A stretch of 64,000 nt of DNA from an uncultured Bacilli bacterium (GTDB lineage Bacteria; Bacillota_I; Bacilli_A; RF39; UBA660), in assembly GCA_934098665.1 (NCBI GenBank), contig CAKOOO010000002.1, positions 56,321-120,320 of the forward strand. Direction: 5' to 3'. How positions within the stretch are numbered: position 1 is the first letter of the stretch; every line of letters starts with the position of its first letter. Shown one piece after another: positions 55,074-64,000 of the stretch. The position numbers were made by a program, and so were the translations under genes. The notes under the pieces are model-generated. The model ran no database searches. It was given only the letters and a program-made list of their open reading frames with translations, and was not told where the DNA came from.

Positions 55074-55890
55074 TTATTTCTCCTATAAAGCTTTTATAAT
55101 TTTCATATCTTGATAAAAGCAAATCTTTATTTTTTTCAATATTACAACCATCTGTATTAATATGATCGCAGTCATTATATTTACAAGGATAGTATTTAAA
55201 ATCCAAAAATGAGTTTTTTAAATCTTCTTTAGTCATATTATCAAGTGATAAACTACTAAAACCTGGTGTATCACATACATAAAAGTCATTAACTTTATAC
55301 AAACTAACCATTCTTGTTGTATGAACTCCTCTTCCTAAAGCAAGACTTATTTCATTTGTTTTTAAATTTAAATTTGGACATAACTTATTAATTAAACTAG
55401 ATTTACCAGCACCAGTTTGGCCTGTAAGAACAACAATTTTTTTACTTAATAATTTTTCTATTTCATTTATATTTGTGTTATCCACTACATCAAAATATTT
55501 TTCATAATAGTTTCTTATTAAATTAAATTTTTCTAATTCTTCTTTATTTAATAAATCTAATTTTGTAAAACATATTATTGGTTTTATTTTATTAAATATA
55601 ATTACACTTAATAATTTATCTAATAAATTTAAATCAAGGTCTGGTTTTTTTACACTTGTAATTATTAAAGCTGCATCAACATTTGCAACATTTGGTCTTA
55701 ACAAATAGTTTTTTCTATTTAAAATGCGCTCTATGACGCATTTTTCTTTATTAAATATAACATTATCTCCGACAGTTGGAATTATTTTTTCAAAACGAAG
55801 TTTACCCCTTACAGAGCAATAATAAACATTTTCATCAAAGACTACTGAATATCTATTTTTATTAATATTTATTATTTTGCCCTCTAACAT
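55039..55890 (-). CDS. rsgA: Ribosome small-subunit GTPase RsgA
   Basis: 283 aa, circularly permuted GTPase that helps mature the 30S subunit. N-terminal OB domain, then G4 (FTKLD), G1 (GQTGAGKSSLINKL, about 156-169) and G3 (DTPGFSSL) in permuted order. The C-terminal zinc site is CKYNDCDH then C. Overlaps the end of prkC by 7 nt, as in the B. subtilis prkC-cpgA pair. Confidence 0.96.
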   Translation of the reverse strand: MLEGKIININKNRYSVVFDENVYYCSVRGKLRFEKIIPTVGDNVIFNKEKCVIERILNRKNYLLRPNVANVDAALIITSVKKPDLDLNLLDKLLSVIIFNKIKPIICFTKLDLLNKEELEKFNLIRNYYEKYFDVVDNTNINEIEKLLSKKIVVLTGQTGAGKSSLINKLCPNLNLKTNEISLALGRGVHTTRMVSLYKVNDFYVCDTPGFSSLSLDNMTKEDLKNSFLDFKYYPCKYNDCDHINTDGCNIEKNKDLLLSRYENYKSFIGEINENSSKLFSKR

Positions 55891-57647
55891 AGTTCTCCAT
55901 CACATGAATTATTATTTTCATTACTACTTTCAGTATCAAGTTTAATAATTAACTGTATACCACTTGCTACAACACTACCTTTTGTTCTATTTTGAGTAAG
56001 TATTTTAAAGTTAGTATATTCATAGGCATTTTCTGTAGTTATTGCTAAAGTTTTTCCTTCTTTATCAATAAACTTAACTTTTAATTTGTATTCATTTACA
56101 AAATCAAGTATATCACTTACATTATATGTTCCATCTGTGAAGTCTGGATAAACATTTTTTATATTTGGAATATATAAAGTTATTGTATCGCCTTTAGATA
56201 AATTACCTTTTTTTATAGATTGATCCATTATAATATTTGTTTCATATTCATTTGGATCGTCTGCCTCAACATCTTTTTTCTCCAATATGACATTAATTCC
56301 AAAAGCCTCAAGTTTACCTTTAATCTCTAAATAGTTTTTACCAGTATAATCTTCGATTGCAACATCTTTATTACCTTTTGAAACTTTTAAAGTTATTTCA
56401 TAACCTTTTTTATGAGTAGTCCCCGCTGATGGCACAGTAGATATTACCTTGCCTTTTTCTATTTTAGCATCTTCCTCTTCTTGCTCTTCTGATGAAACAG
56501 TAAATCCTTTCTTTTCTAATGTTTTCCTTGCATCCATTACAGTCATATTTGATACATCAGGTACTGTAACTTGAGCTTTTTTAGTAAGTTTAGGAAGAAG
56601 TACAACAATACTTGTAATTAAAACTACTATTCCTGTAAATATTGATAGTAAAGTTACTAAAGTTTTATTTTGATTTTTATTAATATCCTTTTGGGTTATA
56701 CGCTTTGCTATAATCTCATCACTTTCCTTCTTTGTAAGATTTTCATTTTTAAGTTTTAACATCTTTCCATCATCTAAATCAATTTCTGGATATTTTAAAC
56801 TTACTTTTATTTCATTTTTTCTTGATTCATCTAAACAGGTTAATAAGTCATCATGCATTTCTCTTGCATCAGCATATCTATTTTTAGGATTTTTTGCTGT
56901 TGCTCTTAATATTATATTTTCAATTGACTGTGGTATATCAGGTATTTCTTTACGGATACTTGGCATTGGTTCTTTTAACTGTTTTAGAGCAATTTCTACA
57001 GCTGTTTCTCCACGAAATGGAAGTTTTCCTGTAAGAAGTTCATACATAAGTATACCAAGTGAATAAATATCACTTTGAAGGGTTGCACCTTTTCCGGATG
57101 CCCCTTCGGGTGGTAAATAATGAACTGATCCCATTACTGAATTTGTTTGAGTAAGCTGAGTAGAATTCATAGCAAGAGCAATACCAAAGTCAGTAAGTTT
57201 AACAAGCCCGTTATCAAGTATCATAATATTTTGAGGTTTAATATCTCTATGAATTATATAACTATCATGAGCTACTGTAAGACCACTTGTTACCTGAAGC
57301 ATTATATCAACAACTTCCGTTATTGTAAGTTTACCTCTTTTTTTAAGTAAACTTTTTAAATGTTTACCTTCAACATACTCCATTACTATATAATATTCAC
57401 CATTATCTTCGCCGACATCATATACCTCTACAATATTTGGATGAGAAAGACTTGATGCTTGAAGTGCCTCTCTTTGGAAACGTCTTACAAACTTTTCATC
57501 ATTTGCAAGATCTCCTCTTAAGACTTTTACAGCAACATTTCTTTCAAGTATTGTATCGTAAGCAAGGTAAACATTAGCCATACCACCTTCGCCTATCGAC
57601 TTAATAATTTGATAACGGTCAGAAATTTTTTGACCTTTAGCAATCAC
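55884..57647 (-). CDS. prkC: PASTA-domain Ser/Thr protein kinase PrkC
   Basis: 587 aa, GTG start with AGGTTGAT upstream. Kinase domain (about 10-275): GEGGMANVYLA, VAVKVLR (Lys), HRDIKPQNIM, DFGIA. A transmembrane helix at about 335-353 is followed by three PASTA repeats (VPDVSNMTVMDARKTLEKKG and two more divergent copies) that sense muropeptides or lipid II. The APE motif reads PPE. Paired with phosphatase prpC upstream. Confidence 0.95.
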   Translation of the reverse strand: MIAKGQKISDRYQIIKSIGEGGMANVYLAYDTILERNVAVKVLRGDLANDEKFVRRFQREALQASSLSHPNIVEVYDVGEDNGEYYIVMEYVEGKHLKSLLKKRGKLTITEVVDIMLQVTSGLTVAHDSYIIHRDIKPQNIMILDNGLVKLTDFGIALAMNSTQLTQTNSVMGSVHYLPPEGASGKGATLQSDIYSLGILMYELLTGKLPFRGETAVEIALKQLKEPMPSIRKEIPDIPQSIENIILRATAKNPKNRYADAREMHDDLLTCLDESRKNEIKVSLKYPEIDLDDGKMLKLKNENLTKKESDEIIAKRITQKDINKNQNKTLVTLLSIFTGIVVLITSIVVLLPKLTKKAQVTVPDVSNMTVMDARKTLEKKGFTVSSEEQEEEDAKIEKGKVISTVPSAGTTHKKGYEITLKVSKGNKDVAIEDYTGKNYLEIKGKLEAFGINVILEKKDVEADDPNEYETNIIMDQSIKKGNLSKGDTITLYIPNIKNVYPDFTDGTYNVSDILDFVNEYKLKVKFIDKEGKTLAITTENAYEYTNFKILTQNRTKGSVVASGIQLIIKLDTESSNENNNSCDGELC

Positions 57648-57652
57648 TTATA

Positions 57653-58396
57653 TCAACCTTCCTTTTCTGCAAAAGCTATTGATACATTATCAAAGCCTCC
57701 CCTTGCATTACACTTTTGAATAAGTTTAATTACTTTTTCTTGTGTATCAAGGTTTTCATCATCTAATACTTTTTCAATTTGTTCATCAGAAAGCATTGTT
57801 GTAAGCCCATCAGAACAAAGCATTATTCCCTCATTATTCATATCTACATCAAAAATATCCATTTGCACTTTTTCACTTGCCCCAAGAGCACGCATTAAAA
57901 CATTTTTCTTTGGATGATATTTTGCTTCATCTTCGGTTAAATTACCAGATTCCACTAAAAGATTTACAAGTGTATGATCTTTAGTTACTTTATGAAGTTT
58001 ACTATTTTTAAGAACATATCCTGAGGAATCACCAATATTTCCGAAAATTAAATAATCTTTTGTTAAAATTGCCACTACTAAAGTTGAACCCATACCAAGT
58101 GAATCTTCGTGTTCATTTGCATAATCAAGTATATTTTTATTTATTTCATTAACATTATCATTAAGCCAGTTTACAGCATCATATTTGGTACCAATACTTG
58201 CTATATCTGTAAATCTTTTTCCTAGATGAGCAAGAGCAAGTGAGGATGCAACTTCACCTTTTCGATGGCCACCCATACCGTCTGCTACCATCATAAGATA
58301 TTCATTACTTTTATTTTTTAAAATTGTAACACTATCTTCATTATGGCTTCGTACTTTTCCTGCATCAGTTAAATAAAATGATTTCAATTTAATCAC
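57653..58396 (-). CDS. prpC: PP2C-type Ser/Thr phosphatase PrpC (Stp)
   Basis: 247 aa. PP2C metal motifs: SHNEDSVTI, MMVADGMGGHRKGEVAS, GDSSGYV, MLCSDGLTTML, GGFDNVSIAF. Opposes PrkC by dephosphorylating its targets. Sits 36 nt after rlmN and 5 nt before prkC. Confidence 0.96.
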   Translation of the reverse strand: MIKLKSFYLTDAGKVRSHNEDSVTILKNKSNEYLMMVADGMGGHRKGEVASSLALAHLGKRFTDIASIGTKYDAVNWLNDNVNEINKNILDYANEHEDSLGMGSTLVVAILTKDYLIFGNIGDSSGYVLKNSKLHKVTKDHTLVNLLVESGNLTEDEAKYHPKKNVLMRALGASEKVQMDIFDVDMNNEGIMLCSDGLTTMLSDEQIEKVLDDENLDTQEKVIKLIQKCNARGGFDNVSIAFAEKEG

Positions 58397-58432
58397 CTAC
58401 CATATAATTATACCATTAAAAAATATTAATTG

Positions 58433-59443
58433 CTATACTTCTTTACTACGAAGTTGTCCACATGCTGCAGAAATTTTATTGCCAAATTTTCTTCGTATAG
58501 TTACATCAATATTATTTTTTTTAAGTATATCATAAAATTTAAGGATATTATCACTTTCCTTAAAATCTATATTTTTTGTTTCATTATAATTTATTAAATT
58601 TATATATGCATTTTTACCTTTTATTAATTTAGAAAGCTCTAGTGCGCATTTTTCACTATCATTAATGCCATGAAGTAAAACATACTCAAAGGTAATTCGT
58701 CGATTAGTTTTTTCATAGTAATAATCAAGTGCATCCATAAGTTCAGTCAAACTATATGCTCTACTAATTGGCATAATTTTATTTCTAATTTCATCGTTTG
58801 GAGCATGAAGTGAAATAGCAAGATTTACTTGTAAAGGTAGTGATGCAAATTCAATTATTTTAGGAACAATACCACATGTTGATACAGTTATATGTCTTGC
58901 CCCTATATTTAAACACTTTGGATCATTTATTATTTTAATAAAATCTATTACATTATCATAATTATCAAAAGGTTCACCAATACCCATAATAACGCAACTA
59001 TCTATTTTATCATTAATATAATTTGATATTAAAATAAGTTGTTGTACCATTTCAAAAGTTTGTAAATTTCTTACTTTTTTAAGCCTTCCACTTTCACAAA
59101 ATTTACATCCCATATTACAACCCACTTGAGAAGATACACATACACTTTTACCATAATTATGCATCATTAAAACAGCTTCAATTTTTTCACCATCGGAAAG
59201 AGAAAACAAAAACTTTTTAACATCAGTATCCTCTTCGACTTTTAAAATTTTTATAAACGAAAAATAAAAGTTATTTTTTAAATACTCAATATTTTCTTTT
59301 TTTATATTTAAAAATTTATTTACATCATAAACTTTCTTATCATATAACCAGTCAAAAACTTGTGATGCCATAAATTTCTTTTTCCCATCACTTTCAAATT
59401 TTTGAACTAATTTATCTTTTGTAAAATTAAATATATTTTCCAT
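58433..59443 (-). CDS. rlmN: Dual-specificity RNA methyltransferase RlmN
   Basis: 336 aa radical SAM enzyme methylating A2503 of 23S rRNA and A37 of tRNAs. CNMGCKFCESG carries the three cluster Cys (about 109-116); the resolving Cys is in ISAACGQL near the end. A promoter 8 bp upstream of the ATG and absence of a Shine-Dalgarno sequence suggest a leaderless transcript. Confidence 0.96.
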   Translation of the reverse strand: MENIFNFTKDKLVQKFESDGKKKFMASQVFDWLYDKKVYDVNKFLNIKKENIEYLKNNFYFSFIKILKVEEDTDVKKFLFSLSDGEKIEAVLMMHNYGKSVCVSSQVGCNMGCKFCESGRLKKVRNLQTFEMVQQLILISNYINDKIDSCVIMGIGEPFDNYDNVIDFIKIINDPKCLNIGARHITVSTCGIVPKIIEFASLPLQVNLAISLHAPNDEIRNKIMPISRAYSLTELMDALDYYYEKTNRRITFEYVLLHGINDSEKCALELSKLIKGKNAYINLINYNETKNIDFKESDNILKFYDILKKNNIDVTIRRKFGNKISAACGQLRSKEV

Positions 59444-59451
59444 ACAAATAA

Positions 59452-59480
59452 ATTGTACTAAATTTTTATATTATTGTAAA
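59452..59480 (-). promoter_or_regulatory. Promoter of the rlmN-prpC-prkC-rsgA-rpe operon
   Basis: Minus strand TTTACA (59480-59475), 17-bp spacer, TACAAT (59457-59452). The start codon at 59443 is only 8 nt past the -10 element, so the mRNA would begin at or next to the ATG. Confidence 0.75.
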
Positions 59481-59633
59481 TTATTTAACTAATATTTTTT
59501 AGTAAATAATGATAACATAATTTATTGAGCTAATTTCATGTTTATCTTTTTAATATATGTATCCACTATTATGTATTAGTTCTATTTTAATAGTATATCA
59601 TCAAATAACACTAACATTTAAATAATAATCTTA

Positions 59634-60548
59634 TTAAGTCGTCTTATTATATATTGCTATTATGCCCTCTTGATTTAATTTAATATTAACCTGATCATCA
59701 CTTACAACAGTAGAATCAATAGTTTGCCAAACATTATTTACTAATTCTTTTGCTATTATTGCATTACCCTCTCTAACTCCATAAACACGAAAAGTTGCAT
59801 CTGCTTCAATAATATTTAGAAAATTTACTTTAAAAATTGTTATAATAAGGTATCCATCTATACTATCAATTTGTTTATCTGTCATTTCAACAGATATATA
59901 TTCAGACTCAGGGTCAACTATATTAATTACTTCACCATCTATTGTTGTAACAATTCCACTCAGTAAAATTACATCATTATTTCTTGCTTCACCAATTTTT
60001 ATAGTTTCGCTATATCTAACTATATTTTCACCGCTATCTTTTAGCCATAGATAATATGTACCCATATTTTCTATAGTTATATTTAGTGAGTATGTTTCAC
60101 CACTTATACTTGTCCATGATGTCGGTTCATCTAAAGTAGTTGTTATTGCATAACCTGCTAAATTTATATCATCACTAAATGTTGCTGTTAACGTATAATA
60201 ATTTGATATACTTACATTACTTATTGTAGGAGCAACATCATAATCAAAATATAGTGTGCATCTATCACTTCCTATAAAACTAAAACCCACTACTCCATTT
60301 ACATTATCATAACTTGAAATATCTCCATTATTTTCACAAAAACTTTTTTCTTTATTAAGTAAATAACTTCCTTTAGGAATACTTTTTGAATTTATATAAC
60401 TACTTGAATTATTTTCTTTTACATATATAGCATAACTTTTATTTACTAACTTATTTTTATTTAAATTTATCTTTTTATTATAAATAAAAACTAAACTTAA
60501 AACTCCTACTATTAAAAATACGAACAACACTATTTTTTTCTTCTTCAT
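59634..60548 (-). CDS. Phase-variable surface protein 4 (short member)
   Basis: 304 aa from the ATG at 60548, with AGAGG a few nt upstream. Signal anchor MKKKKIVLFVFLIVGVLSLV and the shared module (SIPKGSYLLNKEKSFCENNG, FSFIGSDRCTLYFDY) as in proteins 1 and 2. Then one Ig-like repeat (APTISNVSISNYYTLTATFS) like those of the glycine-rich protein at 39881, and a short beta-rich C-terminus. It lacks the lectin-like domain. Controlled by cassette 60584-60730, here facing it (ON). Confidence 0.72.
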   Translation of the reverse strand: MKKKKIVLFVFLIVGVLSLVFIYNKKINLNKNKLVNKSYAIYVKENNSSSYINSKSIPKGSYLLNKEKSFCENNGDISSYDNVNGVVGFSFIGSDRCTLYFDYDVAPTISNVSISNYYTLTATFSDDINLAGYAITTTLDEPTSWTSISGETYSLNITIENMGTYYLWLKDSGENIVRYSETIKIGEARNNDVILLSGIVTTIDGEVINIVDPESEYISVEMTDKQIDSIDGYLIITIFKVNFLNIIEADATFRVYGVREGNAIIAKELVNNVWQTIDSTVVSDDQVNIKLNQEGIIAIYNKTT

Positions 60549-60583
60549 ACGCACCTCTTTTTGCCCGTAAATACGTACATCTA

Positions 60584-60730
60584 TTTTCTTATATTAGGTA
60601 GATTTAAGAAAATCTTACCTCATATTTACGTACCTTACTATTAAATTATACATTAATTTTTTATATTTTTAAAGCTTAAATAACGAAATTACGTTATCTA
60701 ATTTTCTTAAATCTACCTACTTTAGGAAAA
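60584..60730. promoter_or_regulatory. Invertible promoter cassette, copy 4 (ON orientation)
   Basis: Inverted repeats at 60584-60613 and 60701-60730 enclose 87 bp. On the minus strand TTTAAA (60673-60668), 17 bp, TATAAT (60650-60645) point into surface gene 4. Both repeats share the central TAGGTAG. Confidence 0.88.
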
Positions 60731-60809
60731 TACGAACAAGATAATTACTAGGTTTATTTGATATAGGCCTGTTTTTTAAAAAAGTTAGTTTTATTTTATA
60801 AAAAAAATA

Positions 60810-60827
60810 CCCCTAAAAATTAAGGGG
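60810..60827 (-). terminator. Terminator of the 60813 gene, insulating inverton copy 4
   Basis: Stem CCCCT/AGGGG (60810-60814, 60823-60827), followed on the minus strand by a T-rich run. It overlaps the end of the gene. Confidence 0.8.
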
Positions 60828-63095
60828 CACTTTACTATTTTCATAATTTTCTAGTGCTATTTTTTTATCATTTAAGTCTAAATATACTTTATAATAATTT
60901 TTATATAAATTTTCTAAATAATCTATTATTTCTTTTCCTGATGAAAATAATGAATAATCAATTCCATTAAATGTATAAGATGGATCTAAATAAAGTATTT
61001 CTTTTTTTATATTATCTATTTGGCTTAAAAGCATTTTAATATAACTATCCACTCTTTCTTTTGAATTATTATTCATTTTATTTAATGTATATTTTTTTAT
61101 CTGTTCTAATACATCTATTTTTGATACATTAACACTTACTTTTGTAAGAATAGGAACCAAATATAACCTAAACTTTTTAATAAAACTATTTATATCATTA
61201 TAATCTATTTCTTTTTTACCACATAAATAATCTATTATATTTTGTTTTTCACTTTCTAAATATGAAATAATTTCATTTTTTGTATTTTCATCTTTACTAT
61301 ATTTTAAAATATTTAATAAAGTATCTAAATCTTTTAGAATTTCATAATTTAACTTTACTTCTTCACCATTTAATTTTTTAATCATATCAGAGATTAAATC
61401 TAATATATCATAATAATCTATTTTTTCTTCGAAATTAAAATATAATGTATTTTTTAAGGCCTCTAAACATAAAACTGTGTAAGTATAAACCGTATCATTT
61501 GAACTTAATGATAAGCCTTCATTTTTAACAGTTAATTCATTATTATATTTATTTACAATAAGGGTAACTTTTCTTTTTACTTCATCTTTATCAAGTCCAA
61601 TGTAATCAATACTTAATATTTCTCTAGCAAGGTCTAATATATGCTCTGCTTCTTTAGAAAGTTTTGGTTTATCTTCTTTAGGTTCTTCAATTTGTTTAGT
61701 ATCATCTTTTTTTACTTCATCAGTAAACTCTTTTTTTACTGAAAAATTAGGAAATAATTTTTGAACTAATTCATCACTAATTGTAGGTCCTTTTAAAGTA
61801 AAATAACTTACTTTTAAAATAGATAATATTTCTTTGTTTTTTATTAGTTCTGCATTTGGGATGCAAGTTAGAGCGTTTTCATGTTTATATACACTATGTC
61901 TATAACTAAAATCTATCCAAGTCACCTCATCTGGATAATACCATTTACGTTTTTCTTTTTCTAAACTTTTACATATTAATTCAAAAAATCTATTTGCATC
62001 ATTAACAAATTCCTCTAAATCTTTTTCTTTTGTATAAGTTAAAGTAAAATTTGCATTTTCAAAAAGGTTTGTTGTTATATTATCGCCACTTAAATAAAGC
62101 CTAGAAAAAAGAGCAAAATCACATGGAATTGTAATATTTTTTATAGGCACTGGGACATTAAATGAAGCATGGCCTATTCCACACACTTCATTATTAATAG
62201 TTAAACTATTAATAATGACATCAACCCTAGGACTATTTAAATTAAAAGCATACCTAGATATTAATAAATCTTCCCCATCAATATCAATATTCAAAGATAA
62301 ATTTGAGTTATCATCCCCTAGAATTCTTTGAAAAGCATCTTTATCTATTTTCTTAACTGTATTTGGTATTGTAAGTTTATATTCATTATCATGAAATAAT
62401 ACATTACCCTCTTCATCAAATTCTATAAAAGAGTTATATGGATAATCAAAAGATACATAGCCATTATTATTAATTAACTTTATATCACAGTTATCTTTAA
62501 TAATTTCACAATTATCAAGCATTTCTTTGAAAAGTTGATTATTCATATAATTATAGGCCTGTAAAATATAGTTTCTATCTACACCACATTTTATATCTTC
62601 AAAAAGAATAGATTTGCAAAATAGTTTATTTAAATTTTCATCATATGTCCACTCAAGTGGCAATAATTCAATAATATCATCATTTAAAATAACAAACTCT
62701 CGTTTTCCATCAGTATCAGTATACACGTCTAATGTATACATTTTATAATAAAATGGAATTGTTCTTTTTTTATTTGTTTTTTGAAGCATATTTTTAGATA
62801 CGTCATTTACTATTTTTAATGGATAAGTCCCAAGTAAAATATTTTCATAGTTTCCTTTATTAATCCTATTTTTTTCGATAAAAGGAATAAGAGATGAATT
62901 CGAGTTAATAACTGGTCTTACTCTTATATTATATTTTTTAATCTCACTATTTAAAGTATCATTTTTATGGGCAATTAATGTTTCTGATTTATTATATAAA
63001 AGGCCATCAGTTAAAGCAGAAGGTTGTGCTTTTACTAACCTAGGATTTACCTTTAAATCATTATCAGTGGGAAATGTCATATATATTCTATTCAT
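60813..63095 (-). CDS. Large protein with BspA-like region and helical C-terminus
   Basis: About 760 aa from the ATG at 63095, with AGGGTG 6 nt upstream. No signal peptide. N-terminal region to about 200 (VRPVINSNSSLIPFI, ILLGTYPLKIV), a BspA/LRR-like stretch (LTIPNTVKKIDKDAFQRILG, ISRYAFNLNS, IKNITIPCDFALF), a Lys/Glu linker near 470, then a helical domain of about 280 residues repeated in the next gene. Function unknown. Confidence 0.65.
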   Translation of the reverse strand: MNRIYMTFPTDNDLKVNPRLVKAQPSALTDGLLYNKSETLIAHKNDTLNSEIKKYNIRVRPVINSNSSLIPFIEKNRINKGNYENILLGTYPLKIVNDVSKNMLQKTNKKRTIPFYYKMYTLDVYTDTDGKREFVILNDDIIELLPLEWTYDENLNKLFCKSILFEDIKCGVDRNYILQAYNYMNNQLFKEMLDNCEIIKDNCDIKLINNNGYVSFDYPYNSFIEFDEEGNVLFHDNEYKLTIPNTVKKIDKDAFQRILGDDNSNLSLNIDIDGEDLLISRYAFNLNSPRVDVIINSLTINNEVCGIGHASFNVPVPIKNITIPCDFALFSRLYLSGDNITTNLFENANFTLTYTKEKDLEEFVNDANRFFELICKSLEKEKRKWYYPDEVTWIDFSYRHSVYKHENALTCIPNAELIKNKEILSILKVSYFTLKGPTISDELVQKLFPNFSVKKEFTDEVKKDDTKQIEEPKEDKPKLSKEAEHILDLAREILSIDYIGLDKDEVKRKVTLIVNKYNNELTVKNEGLSLSSNDTVYTYTVLCLEALKNTLYFNFEEKIDYYDILDLISDMIKKLNGEEVKLNYEILKDLDTLLNILKYSKDENTKNEIISYLESEKQNIIDYLCGKKEIDYNDINSFIKKFRLYLVPILTKVSVNVSKIDVLEQIKKYTLNKMNNNSKERVDSYIKMLLSQIDNIKKEILYLDPSYTFNGIDYSLFSSGKEIIDYLENLYKNYYKVYLDLNDKKIALENYENSKVPLNF

Positions 63096-63161
63096 ATCTT
63101 GCACCCTTTACCTTTACTATAATAATTATATAAAAAAAGTAGTTACATTTCAAGTAACCAC

Positions 63162-64000
63162 TTAATATATTTTAGGAATTAAATTTCTTTCATAAACTTT
63201 TTGATTTTGCATTTCATCATAAAGTTCAAGATATTTTCTATAATATTTTATATATAAACTATCTAAATTATCTATTATTTCTTTACCAGTATTAAATGAT
63301 GAATAATCAATATCTTCGAATGTATAATTACTATCAAGTTCAAGAATATTCTCTTTAACTTTATTTATTTCAGTTAAAATCATTTTTATATAATTATTTA
63401 CGTTTACATTTGTTTTATTATTCATTTCATTTAAGGCATAGTTTTTAATTTGCTCCATTACATCTATTTTTGATACATTACCACTTACTTTTGTAAGAAT
63501 AGGCACTAAATAAATTCTAAACTTTTTAACAAAACTATTTATATCATTATAATCTATTTCTTTTTTACCACATAAATAATCTATTATATTTTGTTTTTCA
63601 CTTTCTAAATATGAAATAATTTCATTTTTTGTATTTTCATCTTTACTATATTTTAAAATATTTACTAAAGTATCTAAATCCTTTAGAATTTCAAAATTTA
63701 ACTCTACTTCTTCATCATTAAGTTTTTTAATCAAATTAGAAATTAAATCTAATATATCATAATAATCAACATTTTTTTCAAAATTATGGTATAAAGTATC
63801 TCTTAAGTTTTCTAATTTAATAACTGTATTTGTATACAAAGCACTATTCGTAGATAATGATAAACCTTTTGTTTCTTTAGAATAAAGGTTATTATATTCA
63901 TCAATTATTTCATCTACTTTTTCACGAACATTTTCTTTATCAATTCCAATGTAATCAATACTTATTATTTCTTTAGCTAAATCAAGTATATGCTCTGCTT
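63162..64000 (-). CDS. Paralogue of the 60813 protein, N-terminus beyond window
   Basis: The frame is open to the right edge, so the 5' end is missing. The visible 279 residues (AEHILDLAKEIISIDYIGID onward) align end to end with the helical C-terminal domain of the neighbouring protein. Part of the DNA (about 63511-63700 versus 61171-61360) is nearly identical. A tandem duplication, perhaps kept similar by gene conversion. Confidence 0.75.
   Translation of the reverse strand, partial: AEHILDLAKEIISIDYIGIDKENVREKVDEIIDEYNNLYSKETKGLSLSTNSALYTNTVIKLENLRDTLYHNFEKNVDYYDILDLISNLIKKLNDEEVELNFEILKDLDTLVNILKYSKDENTKNEIISYLESEKQNIIDYLCGKKEIDYNDINSFVKKFRIYLVPILTKVSGNVSKIDVMEQIKNYALNEMNNKTNVNVNNYIKMILTEINKVKENILELDSNYTFEDIDYSSFNTGKEIIDNLDSLYIKYYRKYLELYDEMQNQKVYERNLIPKIY

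Overview
The window is a strongly AT-rich chromosomal segment of a low-GC Bacillota, most likely a Bacilli lineage of the gut RF39/Erysipelotrichia type. This placement is inferred from gene content and synteny, not from a marker search. TGA is used as a stop (for example the ATGA overlap between mreC and mreD), so genetic code 11 applies. Several blocks keep Bacillus subtilis gene order: dnaG-rpoD-trmK; lexA with a divergent SOS small gene, then tkt-sirA-yneF; mreC-mreD-spoIVFA-spoIVFB; rlmN-prpC-prkC-rsgA-rpe. Sporulation-type genes (cotJA/B fusion, cotJC, spoIVFA, spoIVFB, sigK, ylmC-like, yqfQ-like) occur in an otherwise streamlined segment.

Layout. 1-4.2 kb: truncated unknown gene, yqfQ-like gene, trmK, rpoD, dnaG. 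4.2-6.6 kb: sortase, putative thioester-domain surface protein and a small membrane protein. 6.6-9 kb: surface protein 1 with an invertible promoter. 9-14.4 kb: Nudix, membrane protein, yneF, sirA, a degenerate transketolase and the lexA SOS locus. 14.4-16.8 kb: surface protein 2 with a second invertible promoter and a GC-rich hypervariable C-terminal patch. 16.8-19.3 kb: cotJ genes, a YbaK/ProX editing protein, small genes. 19.3-26 kb: the tmk-folA-thyA-glyA-folD thymidylate/one-carbon operon, a CDP-alcohol transferase and fmt. 26-31.3 kb: tRNA Lys/Gln/Tyr, a glycosyltransferase, a PHP phosphoesterase, a LysR regulator, a nucleotidyltransferase and tRNA Thr/Val. 31.4-39.9 kb: Nudix, TIM-barrel isomerase, compact UvrD-like helicase, sigK, rhomboid, RluD, LspA. 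39.9-52.2 kb: glycine-rich surface protein, mnmA, tandem metallophosphoesterase, spoIVFB/FA, mreD/C, phosphohexomutase, LRR protein. 52.3-54.2 kb: surface protein 3 with a third invertible promoter. 54.4-59.4 kb: rpe, rsgA, prkC, prpC, rlmN. 59.6-60.8 kb: surface protein 4 with a fourth invertible promoter. 60.8-64 kb: two tandem paralogous large proteins, the second cut by the window edge.

The most striking system is a dispersed family of four phase-variable promoter cassettes (8820-8966, 16576-16722, 54048-54194, 60584-60730). Each consists of two 30-bp inverted repeats around exactly 87 bp carrying one promoter (TTTAAA, 17 bp, TATAAT-like). In copies 1 and 4 the promoter faces the surface-protein gene (ON). 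In copies 2 and 3 the same segment is inverted and faces away (OFF). Each cassette sits downstream of a rho-independent terminator that blocks read-through, so segment orientation should be the switch. The repeats are themselves 11-7-11 imperfect palindromes, as expected for a tyrosine-recombinase site. No recombinase is encoded in the window, so it must act in trans.

Surface protein 2 also carries a patch of about 100 bp at 62% GC at the position where C-type-lectin-like variable proteins are rewritten by diversity-generating retroelements. This suggests that a second layer of variation may act on the same gene family. No reverse transcriptase or template repeat is present in the window.
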